From Lutibacter sp. (lineage in GTDB: Bacteria; Bacteroidota; Bacteroidia; Flavobacteriales; Flavobacteriaceae), in the NCBI GenBank assembly GCA_030683995.1, contig JAUXPH010000054.1, positions 1-60,828 on the forward strand: a stretch of 60,828 nt of DNA, given 5' to 3'. This document shows positions 35,865 through 47,083 of this stretch, one piece after another. The notes under the pieces were generated by a model. It was given only the letters and a program-made list of their open reading frames with translations. It searched no databases and was not told the DNA's origin. Position numbers and translations under genes: made by a program. The first letter of the stretch is position 1; each line of letters begins with the position of its first letter.

Positions 35865-36170
35865 ATGAAGTTAAAGATAAAATCAGGAGATACTGTTCAA
35901 GTTACGGCAGGTGATCATAGAGGTGAAGAAGGGAAAATTATTAAAATATTTCCAGTAAAATACAGAGCAATTGTTGAAGGTGTCAATATGATATCAAAAC
36001 ACGCAAAACCTAGCGCACAAAACCCACAAGGAGGTATTGTGAAAAAAGAAGCTTCAATTCATATTTCTAATTTAATGTTGCTTGAGAATGGAAAAGCAAC
36101 CAAAGTTGGTTATAGAACTGAAGGAGATAAAAAAGTTAGGTTTTCAAAAAAATCTGATAAAGCAATTTAG
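35865..36170 (+). CDS. rplX: 50S ribosomal protein L24
   Basis: A 101-residue KOW-domain assembly initiator ([23 protein letters not shown]) with the conserved [20 protein letters not shown] block. Its stop codon lies two bases before the rplE ATG. Confidence 0.97.
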   Translation: MKLKIKSGDTVQVTAGDHRGEEGKIIKIFPVKYRAIVEGVNMISKHAKPSAQNPQGGIVKKEASIHISNLMLLENGKATKVGYRTEGDKKVRFSKKSDKAI

Positions 36171-36172
36171 TG

Positions 36173-36727
36173 ATGGCAAATAATACACCAAGACTTAAAG
36201 AAGAGTACAACAGTAGAGTAATTGAAGCTCTTACTGCTGAATTCGGTTATAAAAATGTAATGCAAGTTCCTAAATTACAAAAAATTGTAATTAACAAAGG
36301 AGTTGGCGCTGCAGTAGCCGATAAGAAATTAATTGATTATGCAGTTGAGGAACTGGCCAAAATTTCTGGTCAAAAAGCATTGGCTACTATTTCTAAAAAA
36401 GATATCGCATTTTTTAAATTACGTAAAGGAATGCCAATTGGCGCAAAAGTAACTTTACGCGGTAATAAAATGTTTGAATTTTTAGACAGATTGGTAACAA
36501 CAGCTTTGCCTCGTGTAAGAGATTTTAACGGAATTAAAGCCACTGGTTTTGATGGTAGAGGAAATTACAATTTAGGGTTTACGGAAAAAATCATTTTCCC
36601 TGAAATTGATATTGATAAAGTTAATAAAATTAGCGGTATGGATATTACTTTTGTAACTTCGGCACCAACCGATAAAGAAGCAAAATCATTGTTAACTGAA
36701 CTAGGTTTACCTTTTAAAAAGAATTAG
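36173..36727 (+). CDS. rplE: 50S ribosomal protein L5
   Basis: A 5S rRNA-binding protein of 184 residues. It begins [20 protein letters not shown], and the conserved [19 protein letters not shown] and [16 protein letters not shown] blocks are present. A GTG at 36170 is also in frame, but it overlaps the rplX stop and ATG at 36173 is preferred. Confidence 0.96.
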   Translation: MANNTPRLKEEYNSRVIEALTAEFGYKNVMQVPKLQKIVINKGVGAAVADKKLIDYAVEELAKISGQKALATISKKDIAFFKLRKGMPIGAKVTLRGNKMFEFLDRLVTTALPRVRDFNGIKATGFDGRGNYNLGFTEKIIFPEIDIDKVNKISGMDITFVTSAPTDKEAKSLLTELGLPFKKN

Positions 36728-36730
36728 GAA

Positions 36731-37000
36731 ATGGCAAAAGAATCGATGAAAGCCCGTGAGGTTAAAAGAAGAAAGATAGTTGCTAAGTATGCTGAAAAAC
36801 GCAAAGCTTTAAAAGAAGCAGGCGATTACGAAGCATTACAAAAATTGCCAAAAAATGCATCTCCAGTGCGTTTACACAATCGTTGTAAATTAACAGGAAG
36901 ACCAAAAGGGTATATTAGACAATTTGGATTGTCACGGGTAACATTCCGTGAAATGGCAAACCAAGGTTTGATTCCAGGTGTCAGAAAAGCAAGTTGGTAA
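36731..37000 (+). CDS. rpsN: 30S ribosomal protein S14, zinc-independent form
   Basis: At 89 residues this is the long, zinc-independent (C-minus) S14; the short zinc form is ~61 residues with CxxC pairs. Only one cysteine is present ([21 protein letters not shown]). The gene is in its normal place between rplE and rpsH. Confidence 0.96.
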   Translation: MAKESMKAREVKRRKIVAKYAEKRKALKEAGDYEALQKLPKNASPVRLHNRCKLTGRPKGYIRQFGLSRVTFREMANQGLIPGVRKASW

Positions 37001-37063
37001 AATTATAAATTGGTTTTAGGTTCAATAATAGTGTTGAAAACCAAAACCGCAAAATTAATAAAA

Positions 37064-37462
37064 ATGATTACAGATCCAATCGCAGATTATCTAACAAGAG
37101 TTAGAAATGCAATTATGGCAGGCCACAGAGTTGTTGAAATTCCAGCTTCAAAAATTAAAAAAGAAATAACCAAGATTTTATTTGATCAAGGTTATATCTT
37201 AAGCTATAAGTTTGAGGACAATATTGTTCAGGGAACTATAAAAATAGCTTTGAAGTATGATAAAGCCACAAAAGCTTCCGTGATAAAAAAGTTACAACGT
37301 GTAAGTACTCCAGGAGTACGTAAATATGTTGGCGCAGATGAAATGCCCCGTGTATTAAACGGTTTAGGTATTGCAATAGTATCTACATCAAAAGGCGTTA
37401 TGACCGGTAAAAAGGCACGTCTAGAGCATGTTGGTGGGGAAGTTTTATGTTTCGTATATTAA
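37064..37462 (+). CDS. rpsH: 30S ribosomal protein S8
   Basis: The 132-residue protein starts MITDPIADYLTRVRNAIMAGH and ends ARLEHVGGEVLCFVY. The frame is open 18 codons further upstream (to 37010), but those residues (VLGSIIVLKTKTAKLIK) do not belong to S8, so ATG 37064 is chosen. That leaves a 63-base gap after rpsN, larger than the others here. In E. coli S8 represses the spc operon. Confidence 0.96.
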   Translation: MITDPIADYLTRVRNAIMAGHRVVEIPASKIKKEITKILFDQGYILSYKFEDNIVQGTIKIALKYDKATKASVIKKLQRVSTPGVRKYVGADEMPRVLNGLGIAIVSTSKGVMTGKKARLEHVGGEVLCFVY

Positions 37463-37479
37463 TAAAGAACTAAACAAAG

Positions 37480-38025
37480 ATGTCAAGAATAGGAAAAAAT
37501 CCAATCACCTTACCAGAAGGAGTTACATTTGAAATTAAAGACGATGTAATTACTGTGAAAGGGAAATTGGGAGAGTTATCTCAGAAAATTACTGATGATA
37601 TTACAGTTGTGGTCGAAGATGGTATTATCACTTTTGATCGTCCGTCTGAAAGTAAAATCCATAAAGCAAAACACGGATTGTACAGAGCTTTAATTAACAA
37701 TATGATTGAAGGTGTTTCAAAAGGATGGACCAAACAATTAGAACTTGTTGGTGTAGGATATAGAGCAAGTAATCAAGGGCAGGTATTAGACCTGGCTTTA
37801 GGTTTTTCTCACAATATAGTGATTGAAGTGGCTCCAGAAGTTACTGTTGAGACAATTTTAGAAAAAGGAAAAAACTCAATTATAAAATTAACCTCATTTG
37901 ATAAACAACTTGTAGGTGCCGTTGCAGCAAAGATTCGTTCATTGCGTAAACCAGAGCCTTATAAAGGAAAAGGAGTTAAGTTTGTAGGAGAAGTATTAAG
38001 AAAAAAAGCAGGTAAATCTGCATAA
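37480..38025 (+). CDS. rplF: 50S ribosomal protein L6
   Basis: A 181-residue protein with two repeated domains. MSRIGKNPITLPEGVTFEIKDD opens the first domain, and KPEPYKGKGVKFVGEVLRKKAGKSA is the conserved C-terminal signature. It contacts the sarcin-ricin loop region where elongation factors bind. Confidence 0.97.
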   Translation: MSRIGKNPITLPEGVTFEIKDDVITVKGKLGELSQKITDDITVVVEDGIITFDRPSESKIHKAKHGLYRALINNMIEGVSKGWTKQLELVGVGYRASNQGQVLDLALGFSHNIVIEVAPEVTVETILEKGKNSIIKLTSFDKQLVGAVAAKIRSLRKPEPYKGKGVKFVGEVLRKKAGKSA

Positions 38026-38038
38026 TAATTAGAATATT

Positions 38039-38392
38039 ATGGCATTATCAAAGCTTGAAAGACGGGTAAGAATTAAGCATAGAATCAGAAAAATTTTAGT
38101 TGGTACAGCTGGTAGACCAAGATTATCAGTGTTTAGAAGTAACAAAGAAATTTATGCTCAATTAATAGATGATAGTTTAGGTACCACTTTGGTATCAGTT
38201 TCATCAAGAGATAAAGAAATTGAATCAACTGGAACCAAAACAGACATTGCAAAATTAGTTGGCAAAAGTATTGCCGAAAAAGCTATAAGCAATGGAGTAG
38301 AGGCTGTTGCATTTGACAGAAACGGATTTTTGTATCACGGTAGGGTTAAAGCCTTAGCAGACGCTGCAAGAGAAGCAGGTTTAAAATTTTAG
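38039..38392 (+). CDS. rplR: 50S ribosomal protein L18
   Basis: The 117-residue 5S rRNA-binding protein has [31 protein letters not shown] and the C-terminal [22 protein letters not shown], both typical. It is 6 bases from rpsE. Confidence 0.97.
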   Translation: MALSKLERRVRIKHRIRKILVGTAGRPRLSVFRSNKEIYAQLIDDSLGTTLVSVSSRDKEIESTGTKTDIAKLVGKSIAEKAISNGVEAVAFDRNGFLYHGRVKALADAAREAGLKF

Positions 38393-38398
38393 TAAATT

Positions 38399-38923
38399 AT
38401 GTATCAAAAATACAATAACGTAGAAAGAGTTAAGCCTAGCGGGTTAGAACTAAAAGATCATTTAGTTGGTGTTAACAGAGTTACGAAAGTAACAAAAGGA
38501 GGAAGAGCATTTGGTTTTTCGGCTATCGTTGTAGTTGGAGACGGAAATGGTGTTGTTGGACACGGATTGGGTAAATCTAAAGATGTGGCTTCAGCAATTG
38601 CAAAAGCAATTGAAGACGCGAAGAAAAATTTAATCAGAATTCCACTTTTAAAACAAACATTGCCACATGAACAAAAAGGCAAGTTTGGAGGAGCTAAAGT
38701 ATTTTTAAAACCAGCTTCACACGGTACAGGAGTTATAGCGGGTGGTGCAGTACGTGCGGTCCTTGATTCAGTTGGTGTGCACGATGTACTTTCAAAATCA
38801 CAAGGTTCATCTAATGCCCACAATGTTGTAAAAGCAACGTTTGACGCATTATTGCAACTTCGTAGCGCCAGTATGATTGCTAAAGAAAGAGGAATTTCTT
38901 TAGAAAAAGTATTTAACGGTTAA
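38399..38923 (+). CDS. rpsE: 30S ribosomal protein S5
   Basis: The protein has 174 residues and takes part in decoding accuracy. The double-stranded RNA-binding fold ([42 protein letters not shown]) and C-terminal domain ([38 protein letters not shown]) are intact, including the loop where spectinomycin resistance arises (TKGGR). Confidence 0.97.
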   Translation: MYQKYNNVERVKPSGLELKDHLVGVNRVTKVTKGGRAFGFSAIVVVGDGNGVVGHGLGKSKDVASAIAKAIEDAKKNLIRIPLLKQTLPHEQKGKFGGAKVFLKPASHGTGVIAGGAVRAVLDSVGVHDVLSKSQGSSNAHNVVKATFDALLQLRSASMIAKERGISLEKVFNG

Positions 38924-38936
38924 AACAAGAAGCAAA

Positions 38937-39119
38937 ATGGCAAAAATAAAAGTAACGCAAGTTAAAAGTAAAATTAGACGTCCTCAAAGACAAAAAAGAA
39001 CCCTTGAGGCGCTTGGTTTGAAAAAGATGAATCAGGTAGTTGAGCATGATGCTAGCCCGGCAATTCTTGGAATGGTACATAAAGTTAAACACTTAGTTTC
39101 TGTTGAAGAAATTAAATAA
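38937..39119 (+). CDS. rpmD: 50S ribosomal protein L30
   Basis: A 60-residue protein (MAKIKVTQVKSKIRRPQRQK, LGLKKMNQVVEHDASPAILGM) at its canonical site between rpsE and rplO. Confidence 0.96.
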   Translation: MAKIKVTQVKSKIRRPQRQKRTLEALGLKKMNQVVEHDASPAILGMVHKVKHLVSVEEIK

Positions 39120-39131
39120 TAATAAAAAGTG

Positions 39132-39584
39132 ATGACATTAAATAACTTAAAACCTGCTGAAGGGTCAGTTAAAAATCAGGGTAAACGTATTGGTAGAGGT
39201 CAAGGTTCCGGTAAAGGCGGTACAGCTACCAGAGGTAACAAAGGTGCCAAATCCCGTTCAGGATATTCTAGAAAAGTTGGTTTCGAAGGTGGTCAAATGC
39301 CTTTGCAACGACGTGTTCCTAAATTTGGTTTCAAAAACATAAACCGCAAGGAATATGTAGGTGTAAATTTACACAAGTTGCAAGAATTGGTTGATAATAA
39401 TAAAATCACTGACGCCGTAACTATGGATGTTTTAGTTGAAAATCGTTTAGCCCGTAAAAATGACCTGGTAAAAATATTAGGAAATGGTGAGTTGAAAGCG
39501 AAATTGAATGTAACTGTTCATAAATTTACTGCCACTGCAAAAGCTGCAATTGAAAATGCAGGTGGTACGGTAGAAACGTTATAA
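39132..39584 (+). CDS. rplO: 50S ribosomal protein L15
   Basis: The 150-residue protein begins MTLNNLKPAEGSVKNQGKRI, followed by the glycine-rich GRGQGSGKGGTATRGNKGAKSR extension that penetrates the subunit. A GTG three bases earlier is in frame, but ATG 39132 is preferred. secY follows by 13 bases. Confidence 0.96.
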   Translation: MTLNNLKPAEGSVKNQGKRIGRGQGSGKGGTATRGNKGAKSRSGYSRKVGFEGGQMPLQRRVPKFGFKNINRKEYVGVNLHKLQELVDNNKITDAVTMDVLVENRLARKNDLVKILGNGELKAKLNVTVHKFTATAKAAIENAGGTVETL

Positions 39585-39597
39585 TACAAATTAATAG

Positions 39598-40932
39598 ATG
39601 AAAAAGTTTATTCAAACCATTAGAGACATCTGGACAATAGAAGAGCTTAGAAATAAGATCCTATTGACACTTGGATTTATGGCTATATATCGTTTTGCAG
39701 CTCAAGTGCCACTTCCTGGTATTGATATTACTGTTGCGCAAGCAGCACTTCAAAATCAAACAAGTGGAGGCGGAATTTTAGGTTTATTGGATATGTTTAC
39801 CGGAGGCGCTTTCGCACAAGCATCTATTGTGGCTTTGGGAATTATGCCTTATATTTCGGCATCTATTGTTGTTCAGTTAATGGGAATCGCGGTTCCATAT
39901 TTACAAAAACTTCAAAAAGATGGCGAAAGTGGCCGAAAAAAAATAAATCAGATTACACGTTGGTTAACAATTGCAATTACTATGGTTCAAGGACCTGCGT
40001 ACATTACAAACATTTATCAATTAATTCCGTCATCGGCCATTTATATCAGTGGAAGTATGTTCTGGTTAACCTCTATGGTAGTGTTAACGGCAGGAACTAT
40101 TTTTGCAATGTGGCTGGGTGAGAAAATTACAGATAAAGGAATTGGTAATGGTATCTCATTATTAATTATGATTGGTATTATTGCGCGTTTTCCTGAGGCA
40201 TTTATACAAGAAGTTGTTTCAAAAGTCACAGCTTCAAATGGCGGAATGATTATGATTTTGATTGAAGTGATTGTTTGGCTGCTGGTAATATTAGTTTGTG
40301 TGTATTTGGTTACTGCAGTTCGCAGAATTGCTGTTCAGTATGCAAGAAAAACGGTTGCCGGAAATATTAAAAATGTAACTGGATCAAGAGACTATATTCC
40401 ATTAAAATTGAATGCATCTGGGGTAATGCCTATCATCTTTGCGCAAGCAATTATGTTTGCACCAGCCTTATTGGCAAGTTCAGATAATGAAACAGTAAAA
40501 TCAATTGGAATCTCTTTTTCAGATATGTTTGGTCTTTGGTATAATGTGTTATTTGCCACACTGATCATTGTGTTTAGTTTTTTCTATACGGCAATTACGA
40601 TTCCTACCAATAAAATGGCAGATGATTTAAAACGAAGTGGTGGTTTTATTCCTGGTATCAGACCTGGAAAAGACACAGCCGATTTGTTGGATAGGATTTT
40701 ATCTTTAATAACATTCCCAGGATCTGTATTTTTGGCTTTGGTTGCAATATTGCCAGCCATTGTTGTGAAATTTGGATTAACACAATCTTGGGCATTGTTT
40801 TACGGAGGAACATCTTTGTTAATTATGGTTGGTGTTGCAATTGATACCATTCAGCAAATTAACTCTCATTTATTGAATCGTCATTATGATGGCTTAATGA
40901 AAAAGGGAACAAAAAGAAAAGCAATAGCATAA
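39598..40932 (+). CDS. secY: Protein translocase subunit SecY
   Basis: SecY forms the central pore of the Sec translocon in the inner membrane. The 444-residue protein has ten hydrophobic segments, beginning with the cytoplasmic [20 protein letters not shown] helix and TM1 carrying [12 protein letters not shown]. The plug region follows TM2 ([32 protein letters not shown]). The cytoplasmic loop [21 protein letters not shown], which contacts the ribosome and SecA, is conserved. Its stop overlaps the infA ATG by one base (TAATG). The adk and map genes, often found between secY and infA in other phyla, are absent. Confidence 0.97.
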   Translation: MKKFIQTIRDIWTIEELRNKILLTLGFMAIYRFAAQVPLPGIDITVAQAALQNQTSGGGILGLLDMFTGGAFAQASIVALGIMPYISASIVVQLMGIAVPYLQKLQKDGESGRKKINQITRWLTIAITMVQGPAYITNIYQLIPSSAIYISGSMFWLTSMVVLTAGTIFAMWLGEKITDKGIGNGISLLIMIGIIARFPEAFIQEVVSKVTASNGGMIMILIEVIVWLLVILVCVYLVTAVRRIAVQYARKTVAGNIKNVTGSRDYIPLKLNASGVMPIIFAQAIMFAPALLASSDNETVKSIGISFSDMFGLWYNVLFATLIIVFSFFYTAITIPTNKMADDLKRSGGFIPGIRPGKDTADLLDRILSLITFPGSVFLALVAILPAIVVKFGLTQSWALFYGGTSLLIMVGVAIDTIQQINSHLLNRHYDGLMKKGTKRKAIA

Positions 40933-41147
40933 TGGCAAAACAACCAGCAATACAACAGGACGGGACTATTACAGAAGCTTTGTCTAATGCAATGTTTCGT
41001 GTAGAGTTGGAAAATGGACATGTTGTCACGGCTCACATATCAGGTAAAATGCGCATGCATTATATAAAAATATTACCCGGTGATAAAGTTAAACTCGAAA
41101 TGAGTCCATACGATTTAACAAAAGCAAGAATTACTTACAGATATTAA
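40932..41147 (+). CDS. infA: Translation initiation factor IF-1
   Basis: The 71-residue OB-fold factor binds the 30S A site. It begins [22 protein letters not shown] and contains [52 protein letters not shown] conserved core. Its start shares the A of the secY stop codon. Confidence 0.97.
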   Translation: MAKQPAIQQDGTITEALSNAMFRVELENGHVVTAHISGKMRMHYIKILPGDKVKLEMSPYDLTKARITYRY

Positions 41148-41157
41148 AGTATTAACG

Positions 41158-41274
41158 ATGAAAGTTAGAACATCAGTAAAAAAGAGAAGTGCCGAGTGCA
41201 AGATTGTGCGTAGAAAAGGCAGATTATATGTAATCAATAAAAAGAATCCTAGATTTAAACAAAGACAAGGATAA
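41158..41274 (+). CDS. rpmJ: 50S ribosomal protein L36, zinc-independent form
   Basis: A 38-residue protein: [20 protein letters not shown], then [18 protein letters not shown]. Length, position between infA and rpsM, and the [15 protein letters not shown] tail identify L36. The zinc-ribbon ligands of the C-plus form (CxxC, later Cys and His) are reduced to a single cysteine, so this copy should not bind zinc. It lies 10 bases after infA and 2 before rpsM. Confidence 0.95.
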   Translation: MKVRTSVKKRSAECKIVRRKGRLYVINKKNPRFKQRQG

Positions 41275-41276
41275 TT

Positions 41277-41651
41277 ATGGCAAGAATAGCAGGTATTGAT
41301 ATTCCAAAAAACAAGAGAGGTGTAATTGCCTTAACTTATATCTTTGGAATCGGGAACAGCAGAGCTAAAGAAATTTTAGCCAATGCAAAAGTTGACGAAA
41401 GCACGAAAGTTCAAGATTGGACTGACGACGAAATTCACGGAATCAGAGAGCAGGTGGGAACCTACAATATTGAAGGTGAATTGCGTTCAGAAATTCAATT
41501 GCACATTAAGCGATTAATGGACATTGGATGTTATAGAGGAATTCGTCATAGATCTGGATTACCTTTAAGAGGACAAAGAACTAAAAACAATTCTAGAACT
41601 CGTAAAGGAAAAAGAAAAACTGTAGCTAACAAGAAAAAAGCAACTAAATAA
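41277..41651 (+). CDS. rpsM: 30S ribosomal protein S13
   Basis: The 124-residue 30S-head protein begins [26 protein letters not shown] and has the C-terminal [23 protein letters not shown] tail that reaches the P-site tRNA. Confidence 0.97.
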   Translation: MARIAGIDIPKNKRGVIALTYIFGIGNSRAKEILANAKVDESTKVQDWTDDEIHGIREQVGTYNIEGELRSEIQLHIKRLMDIGCYRGIRHRSGLPLRGQRTKNNSRTRKGKRKTVANKKKATK

Positions 41652-41664
41652 TAACTAGAATATT

Positions 41665-42048
41665 ATGGCGAAAGCAAGTACAAAAAAACGCAAAGTTATT
41701 GTTGAGGCAGTTGGTCAAGCACACATCACGGCTTCATTTAACAATATTATTATTTCACTTACCAATAAAAAAGGTGATGTAATTTCATGGTCATCAGCCG
41801 GTAAAATGGGATTTAGAGGTTCTAAAAAGAACACCCCATACGCTGCGCAATTGGCCGCTGAAGATTGTGGTAAAGTTGCCCATGAAGCAGGAATGAGAAA
41901 AGTGAAAGTGTATGTAAAAGGACCAGGTAACGGAAGAGAATCTGCAATTAGATCAATTCACAATTTAGGAATTGAGGTTTCAGAAATCATTGATGTTACG
42001 CCATTGCCACACAATGGTTGCAGACCACCGAAACGTAGAAGAGTATAA
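41665..42048 (+). CDS. rpsK: 30S ribosomal protein S11
   Basis: A 127-residue platform protein. [44 protein letters not shown] and the C-terminal [17 protein letters not shown] are diagnostic. The 87-base gap that follows holds the structured rpsD leader. Confidence 0.97.
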   Translation: MAKASTKKRKVIVEAVGQAHITASFNNIIISLTNKKGDVISWSSAGKMGFRGSKKNTPYAAQLAAEDCGKVAHEAGMRKVKVYVKGPGNGRESAIRSIHNLGIEVSEIIDVTPLPHNGCRPPKRRRV

Positions 42049-42066
42049 TTAAATTAAATTTTAACC

Positions 42067-42120
42067 GATAGGATTTTTGTAAGATTATCGAAGGATTAGC
42101 CTTAATTCATAATCCCTATC
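42067..42120 (+). ncRNA. Putative S4 (rpsD) ribosomal-protein leader RNA
   Basis: The 87-base rpsK-rpsD spacer folds into nested helices. GATAGG (42067-42072) pairs with CCTATC (42115-42120). After a ten-base internal loop, GATTAT (42083-42088) pairs with ATAATC (42109-42114), which directly abuts the outer strand. The inner hairpin is AAGG-ATTAG-CCTT (42091-42103). All three helices are perfect Watson-Crick pairings, and the structure ends 15 bases before the rpsD ATG. Leader motifs binding S4 have been described upstream of rpsD in Bacteroidia and Flavobacteria, so autogenous control by S4 is the natural reading. Confidence 0.65.
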
Positions 42121-42135
42121 ATCTAATAATAAAAA

Positions 42136-42741
42136 ATGGCAAGATATACAGGACCAAAAACTAAAATTGCCCGTAAATTCGGAGAAGCAATTTATGGAGA
42201 GGATAAATCTTTTGAAAAAAGAAATTTCCCTCCAGGACAGCACGGCGCTAATCGTCGTAGAGGAAAAAAATCTGAATACTCTATTCAGTTGGCTGAGAAG
42301 CAAAAAGCAAAATATACTTATGGTATTTTGGAAAGACAATTTGCTAATTTGTTTAAAAAAGCATCGAGCAGTAAAGGTATTACCGGTGAAATTTTATTAC
42401 AACTTTGCGAAAGCCGTTTAGACAACGTTGTTTACAGAATGGGTATAGCACCTACACGCAGTGCAGCACGTCAATTGGTGTCTCACCGTCACATCACCGT
42501 AAATGGAGAGTTGGTTAACATACCTTCTTATTCATTAAATGCCGGCGATGTTGTAGCTGTAAGAGAAAAATCAAAATCATTGTTGGCTATCGAAAATTCT
42601 TTGGCTAACAGAAGTGATGTTTACGAATGGATTTCTTGGAATTCAGAAACCAAACAAGGAAATTTTGTTAGTGTTCCTGAAAGATTACAAATTCCAGAAA
42701 ATATCAAGGAACAATTAATCGTAGAGTTATACTCTAAATAA
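42136..42741 (+). CDS. rpsD: 30S ribosomal protein S4, zinc-independent form
   Basis: The 201-residue primary 16S-binding protein starts [20 protein letters not shown]. The N-terminal zinc-finger cysteines of some S4 proteins are missing, so this is the C-minus type. The S4 RNA-binding domain lies at ~95-160 ([34 protein letters not shown]). In several bacteria S4 controls its own operon, which fits the leader just upstream. rpoA follows after 22 bases. Confidence 0.97.
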   Translation: MARYTGPKTKIARKFGEAIYGEDKSFEKRNFPPGQHGANRRRGKKSEYSIQLAEKQKAKYTYGILERQFANLFKKASSSKGITGEILLQLCESRLDNVVYRMGIAPTRSAARQLVSHRHITVNGELVNIPSYSLNAGDVVAVREKSKSLLAIENSLANRSDVYEWISWNSETKQGNFVSVPERLQIPENIKEQLIVELYSK

Positions 42742-42763
42742 TTTTAAAGATACCAATTCAATT

Positions 42764-43756
42764 ATGGCAATTTTAAATTTTCAGAAGCCCGATAAAGTAA
42801 TTATGATCGATTCTACCGATTTTAACGGTAGATTTGAATTCAGACCGTTAGAACAAGGATTTGGTTTAACAGTTGGTAATGCTTTAAGAAGAGTGTTGTT
42901 GTCTTCATTAGAAGGTTTTGCAATAACCTCACTTCGTATTGAAGGTATTGAACATGAATTTTCAACAATTAAAGGTGTTGTTGAAGATGTAACAGAAATT
43001 ATTTTGAACTTAAAACAAGTGCGTTTTAAGAAACAAATTGATGATTCTGATAGAGAAACAGTAAACATTTCAATTTCTAAGCACGAGCAGTTAACTGCCG
43101 GTGACTTACAAAAATACATTTCTGGTTTTCAAGTTTTAAATCACGATTTGGTGATTTGTAATATGGAAAAATCTGTTACACTGGATTTTGAACTAACCAT
43201 AGAAAAAGGAAGAGGTTTTGTGCCTGCTGAAGACAATAAAAAATCTGGCGTTGCATTGGGAACCATTTTTACTGATTCAATTTTTACACCTATTAAAAAT
43301 GTAAAATATGCTGTAGAAGATTTTCGTGTGGAACAAAAAACAGATTATGAAAAGTTAGTATTTGATATTACTACTGACGGATCAATTTCTCCTAAAGATG
43401 CTTTAACAGAAGCCGCAAAAATTTTGATTCATCATTTTATGTTATTTTCTGATGAACGAATTACTTTGGAAGCTGATGAAATTGCACAAACTGAAACGTA
43501 TGATGAAGAATCATTGCATATGCGTCAGTTGCTAAAAACAAAATTAGTGGATATGGATTTATCAGTTCGTGCACTAAATTGTTTGAAAGCTGCAGAAGTT
43601 GACACCTTGGGAGACTTGGTATCATTCAATAAAAACGATTTGATGAAGTTCCGTAATTTTGGAAAAAAATCTTTAACCGAATTAGATGAATTGGTTCATA
43701 TTAAAGGGTTAAGTTTTGGAATGGATTTAAGCAAATACAAATTAGATAAAGATTAA
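42764..43756 (+). CDS. rpoA: RNA polymerase alpha subunit
   Basis: The 330-residue subunit forms the alpha dimer that scaffolds the polymerase core. The N-terminal domain is shown by [39 protein letters not shown], and the C-terminal domain (~250-320) by [25 protein letters not shown] and [16 protein letters not shown], the part that binds UP elements and activators. It lies between rpsD and rplQ, the standard alpha-operon order. Confidence 0.97.
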   Translation: MAILNFQKPDKVIMIDSTDFNGRFEFRPLEQGFGLTVGNALRRVLLSSLEGFAITSLRIEGIEHEFSTIKGVVEDVTEIILNLKQVRFKKQIDDSDRETVNISISKHEQLTAGDLQKYISGFQVLNHDLVICNMEKSVTLDFELTIEKGRGFVPAEDNKKSGVALGTIFTDSIFTPIKNVKYAVEDFRVEQKTDYEKLVFDITTDGSISPKDALTEAAKILIHHFMLFSDERITLEADEIAQTETYDEESLHMRQLLKTKLVDMDLSVRALNCLKAAEVDTLGDLVSFNKNDLMKFRNFGKKSLTELDELVHIKGLSFGMDLSKYKLDKD

Positions 43757-43792
43757 TTTAAAACTTAGGTTTTAATTAAGATAACATAAGAG

Positions 43793-44260
43793 ATGAGACA
43801 CGGAAAGAAATTTAATCACCTAGGCAGAAAAACGGCACATAGAAAGTCTATGTTTGCTAATATGGCTTGTTCTTTAATTGAACACAAGCGTATTAATACC
43901 ACTGTGGCAAAAGCAAAAGCTTTGCGTCAGTTTGTGGAGCCTTTAATTACAAAGTCTAAAGACGACACCACGCACAACCGTAGAGTTGTATTTAGCTATT
44001 TGAGAAATAAATTTATGGTTACAGAATTATTTAAAGAAGTTTCTGTAAAAGTTGCTGACAGACCAGGAGGATACGTTCGTATCATTAAATTGGGAAGTCG
44101 CCAGGGTGATAATGCGCCTATGGCTATGATTGAATTGGTGGATTACAATCCAAATTACAATCCAAACAACAAAGCTAAAAAGAAAACCACTCGTAGAGGT
44201 AAAACTAAAAAAGTGGAAGAAATTGTTGAAGTTAAAACTGAATCTGCAGAAACGAAGTAA
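43793..44260 (+). CDS. rplQ: 50S ribosomal protein L17
   Basis: This 155-residue protein is the last gene of the superoperon. [33 protein letters not shown] is the L17 signature. Compared with the ~120-residue E. coli protein there is a lysine/glutamate-rich C-terminal extension (~117-155), common in Bacteroidota. A terminator follows 21 bases after the stop. Confidence 0.97.
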   Translation: MRHGKKFNHLGRKTAHRKSMFANMACSLIEHKRINTTVAKAKALRQFVEPLITKSKDDTTHNRRVVFSYLRNKFMVTELFKEVSVKVADRPGGYVRIIKLGSRQGDNAPMAMIELVDYNPNYNPNNKAKKKTTRRGKTKKVEEIVEVKTESAETK

Positions 44261-44281
44261 TGGTAACCCATTAATCATATT

Positions 44282-44318
44282 AAAAGGATAAATTATTTAT
44301 AGTTTATCCTTTTTTTTA
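44282..44318 (+). terminator. Terminator of the ribosomal superoperon
   Basis: AAAAGGATAAA (44282-44292) pairs with TTTATCCTTTT (44303-44313) and is followed by further T residues, directly after rplQ. Confidence 0.85.
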
Positions 44319-44322
44319 TATT

Positions 44323-44330
44323 TAAATTTG
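44323..44330 (+). promoter_or_regulatory. Putative carA -7 box
   Basis: TAAATTTG is an exact -7 match 29 bases before the carA ATG and just past the rplQ terminator. No TTG lies at the -33 distance. Confidence 0.45.
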
Positions 44331-44359
44331 ACCCGACTAAAAAAAGTAACCCAAAACCA

Positions 44360-45466
44360 ATGAAATATACACAAAGAAAAAGAGCAATTTTACTTCTGGC
44401 CGATGGAACAATTTTCGAAGGAAAATCAGTTGGCAGTGATGGCACAGCTTATGGAGAAATTTGCTACAACACTGGAATGACAGGCTATCAGGAAATCTTC
44501 ACAGACCCTTCTTATTTTGGTCAGTTGATGTTGGCTACAAATGCCCATATTGGGAATTATGGTGTAAATGATGAAGAAGTTGAATCCGATTCCATCAAAA
44601 TCTCTGGGTTAATCTGTAAGAATTTCAGCTTTAATTATTCTAGAATCAATGCCCAAGATTCCTTGGAAAACTATTTCGAAAAACAAAATTTAATGGCCAT
44701 TTCTGATATTGACACAAGAGCGGTTGTGCGATACATTAGAGATAAAGGCGCTATGAATGCAATTATTTCTACGGAAACTGATATTGAGACCTTAAAAGAA
44801 AAACTGAAAGCAGTTCCCAATATGAAGGGCTTGGAATTGGCTTCAAAAGTTTCAACCACGGCATCTTATTATTTTGGAGATGAAAATGCAACGTATAAAA
44901 TTTCAGCATTGGATTTAGGCATCAAAAAGAATATTTTAAGAAATTTGGCAAAACGTGATTGCTATATCAAAGTTTTTCCATTTAATGCGACATTCGAGGA
45001 AATGAATTCATTTCAGCCAGATGGTTTTTTCTTGTCAAACGGACCTGGAGATCCTGAACCTTTAGAGGAGGCAAGGCAAGTGGCAAAGGAAATTATAAAT
45101 CGTAATTTACCTTTGTTCGGCATTTGTTTGGGACATCAGGTGATTGCTTTGGCAAATGGAATTTCTACCTATAAAATGCATACGGGACATCGCGGAATAA
45201 ATCATCCTGTAAAAAATATCATTTCTGGAAAAGGAGAGATCACTTCGCAAAATCACGGTTTTGTTGTTAACAAAGAGGAAGTTGAAAATCATCCTGAATT
45301 TGAAATTACCCATGTTCATCTAAACGACGATACGCTGGCTGGTATGAGAATGAAAAATAAAAATTGTTTTTCTGTGCAATACCATCCCGAAGCGAGTCCG
45401 GGACCACACGATTCATCCTATTTATTTGACCAGTTTTTAGAAAATATAAAAGCATCGAAACAGTAA
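44360..45466 (+). CDS. carA: Carbamoyl-phosphate synthase small (glutaminase) subunit
   Basis: CarA hydrolyses glutamine to supply ammonia to CarB for carbamoyl phosphate, the precursor of pyrimidines and arginine. The 368-residue protein has the N-terminal CPSase small-chain domain (RAILLLADGTIFEGKSVG, GEICYNTGMTGYQEIFTDPSY). Its class I glutaminase domain has the nucleophile Cys in PLFGICLGHQVIALANG and the His/Glu pair in SVQYHPEASPGP. It is complete and is a lone gene here: carB is not adjacent, since eno follows after a strong terminator. Confidence 0.97.
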   Translation: MKYTQRKRAILLLADGTIFEGKSVGSDGTAYGEICYNTGMTGYQEIFTDPSYFGQLMLATNAHIGNYGVNDEEVESDSIKISGLICKNFSFNYSRINAQDSLENYFEKQNLMAISDIDTRAVVRYIRDKGAMNAIISTETDIETLKEKLKAVPNMKGLELASKVSTTASYYFGDENATYKISALDLGIKKNILRNLAKRDCYIKVFPFNATFEEMNSFQPDGFFLSNGPGDPEPLEEARQVAKEIINRNLPLFGICLGHQVIALANGISTYKMHTGHRGINHPVKNIISGKGEITSQNHGFVVNKEEVENHPEFEITHVHLNDDTLAGMRMKNKNCFSVQYHPEASPGPHDSSYLFDQFLENIKASKQ

Positions 45467-45470
45467 ATTT

Positions 45471-45506
45471 AAAAAGCCGTTAACCAAAGAGTTAACGGCT
45501 TTTTTT
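45471..45506 (+). terminator. carA terminator
   Basis: AGCCGTTAAC-CAAAGA-GTTAACGGCT (45475-45500) forms a 10-bp stem with A run before and T run after; it may act in both directions. Confidence 0.9.
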
Positions 45507-45589
45507 CAATAAATCAAAACGAAAACGTTATCGTATTAATCAGGTTGATTTGGATAAAATTTATCCTGAAAATTTGTACCTTGCAGTAA

Positions 45590-46903
<1,314 letters not shown>

Positions 46904-46922
46904 GTATTTTTTATTTTTTAAC

Positions 46923-46953
46923 AAAAAAGCCGAGAAGATTCTCGGCTTTTTTT
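46923..46953 (+). terminator. eno terminator
   Basis: AAAAAAGCCGAGAA-GA-TTCTCGGCTTTTTTT is a 14-bp stem with a two-base turn and a T run, 20 bases after the eno stop. Confidence 0.92.
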
Positions 46954-47083
46954 CTGCTATGTAACAATGTATACGTTTTTAGCAAAACATTGACTTAAAT
47001 CATATAAATTCCATAAAAAATTCATTAGATTCGTGATAATTAATATCAAATAATTTAATAACATTAATATTTATACATAAGCG

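Noticed and set aside
37010-37462. Extended rpsH from 37010
   Set aside because: The first 18 residues do not belong to S8, and MITDPIADYL is the conserved start.
42167-42421. Second frame of 84 codons inside rpsD
   Set aside because: It overlaps the strongly conserved S4 frame and has no support of its own.
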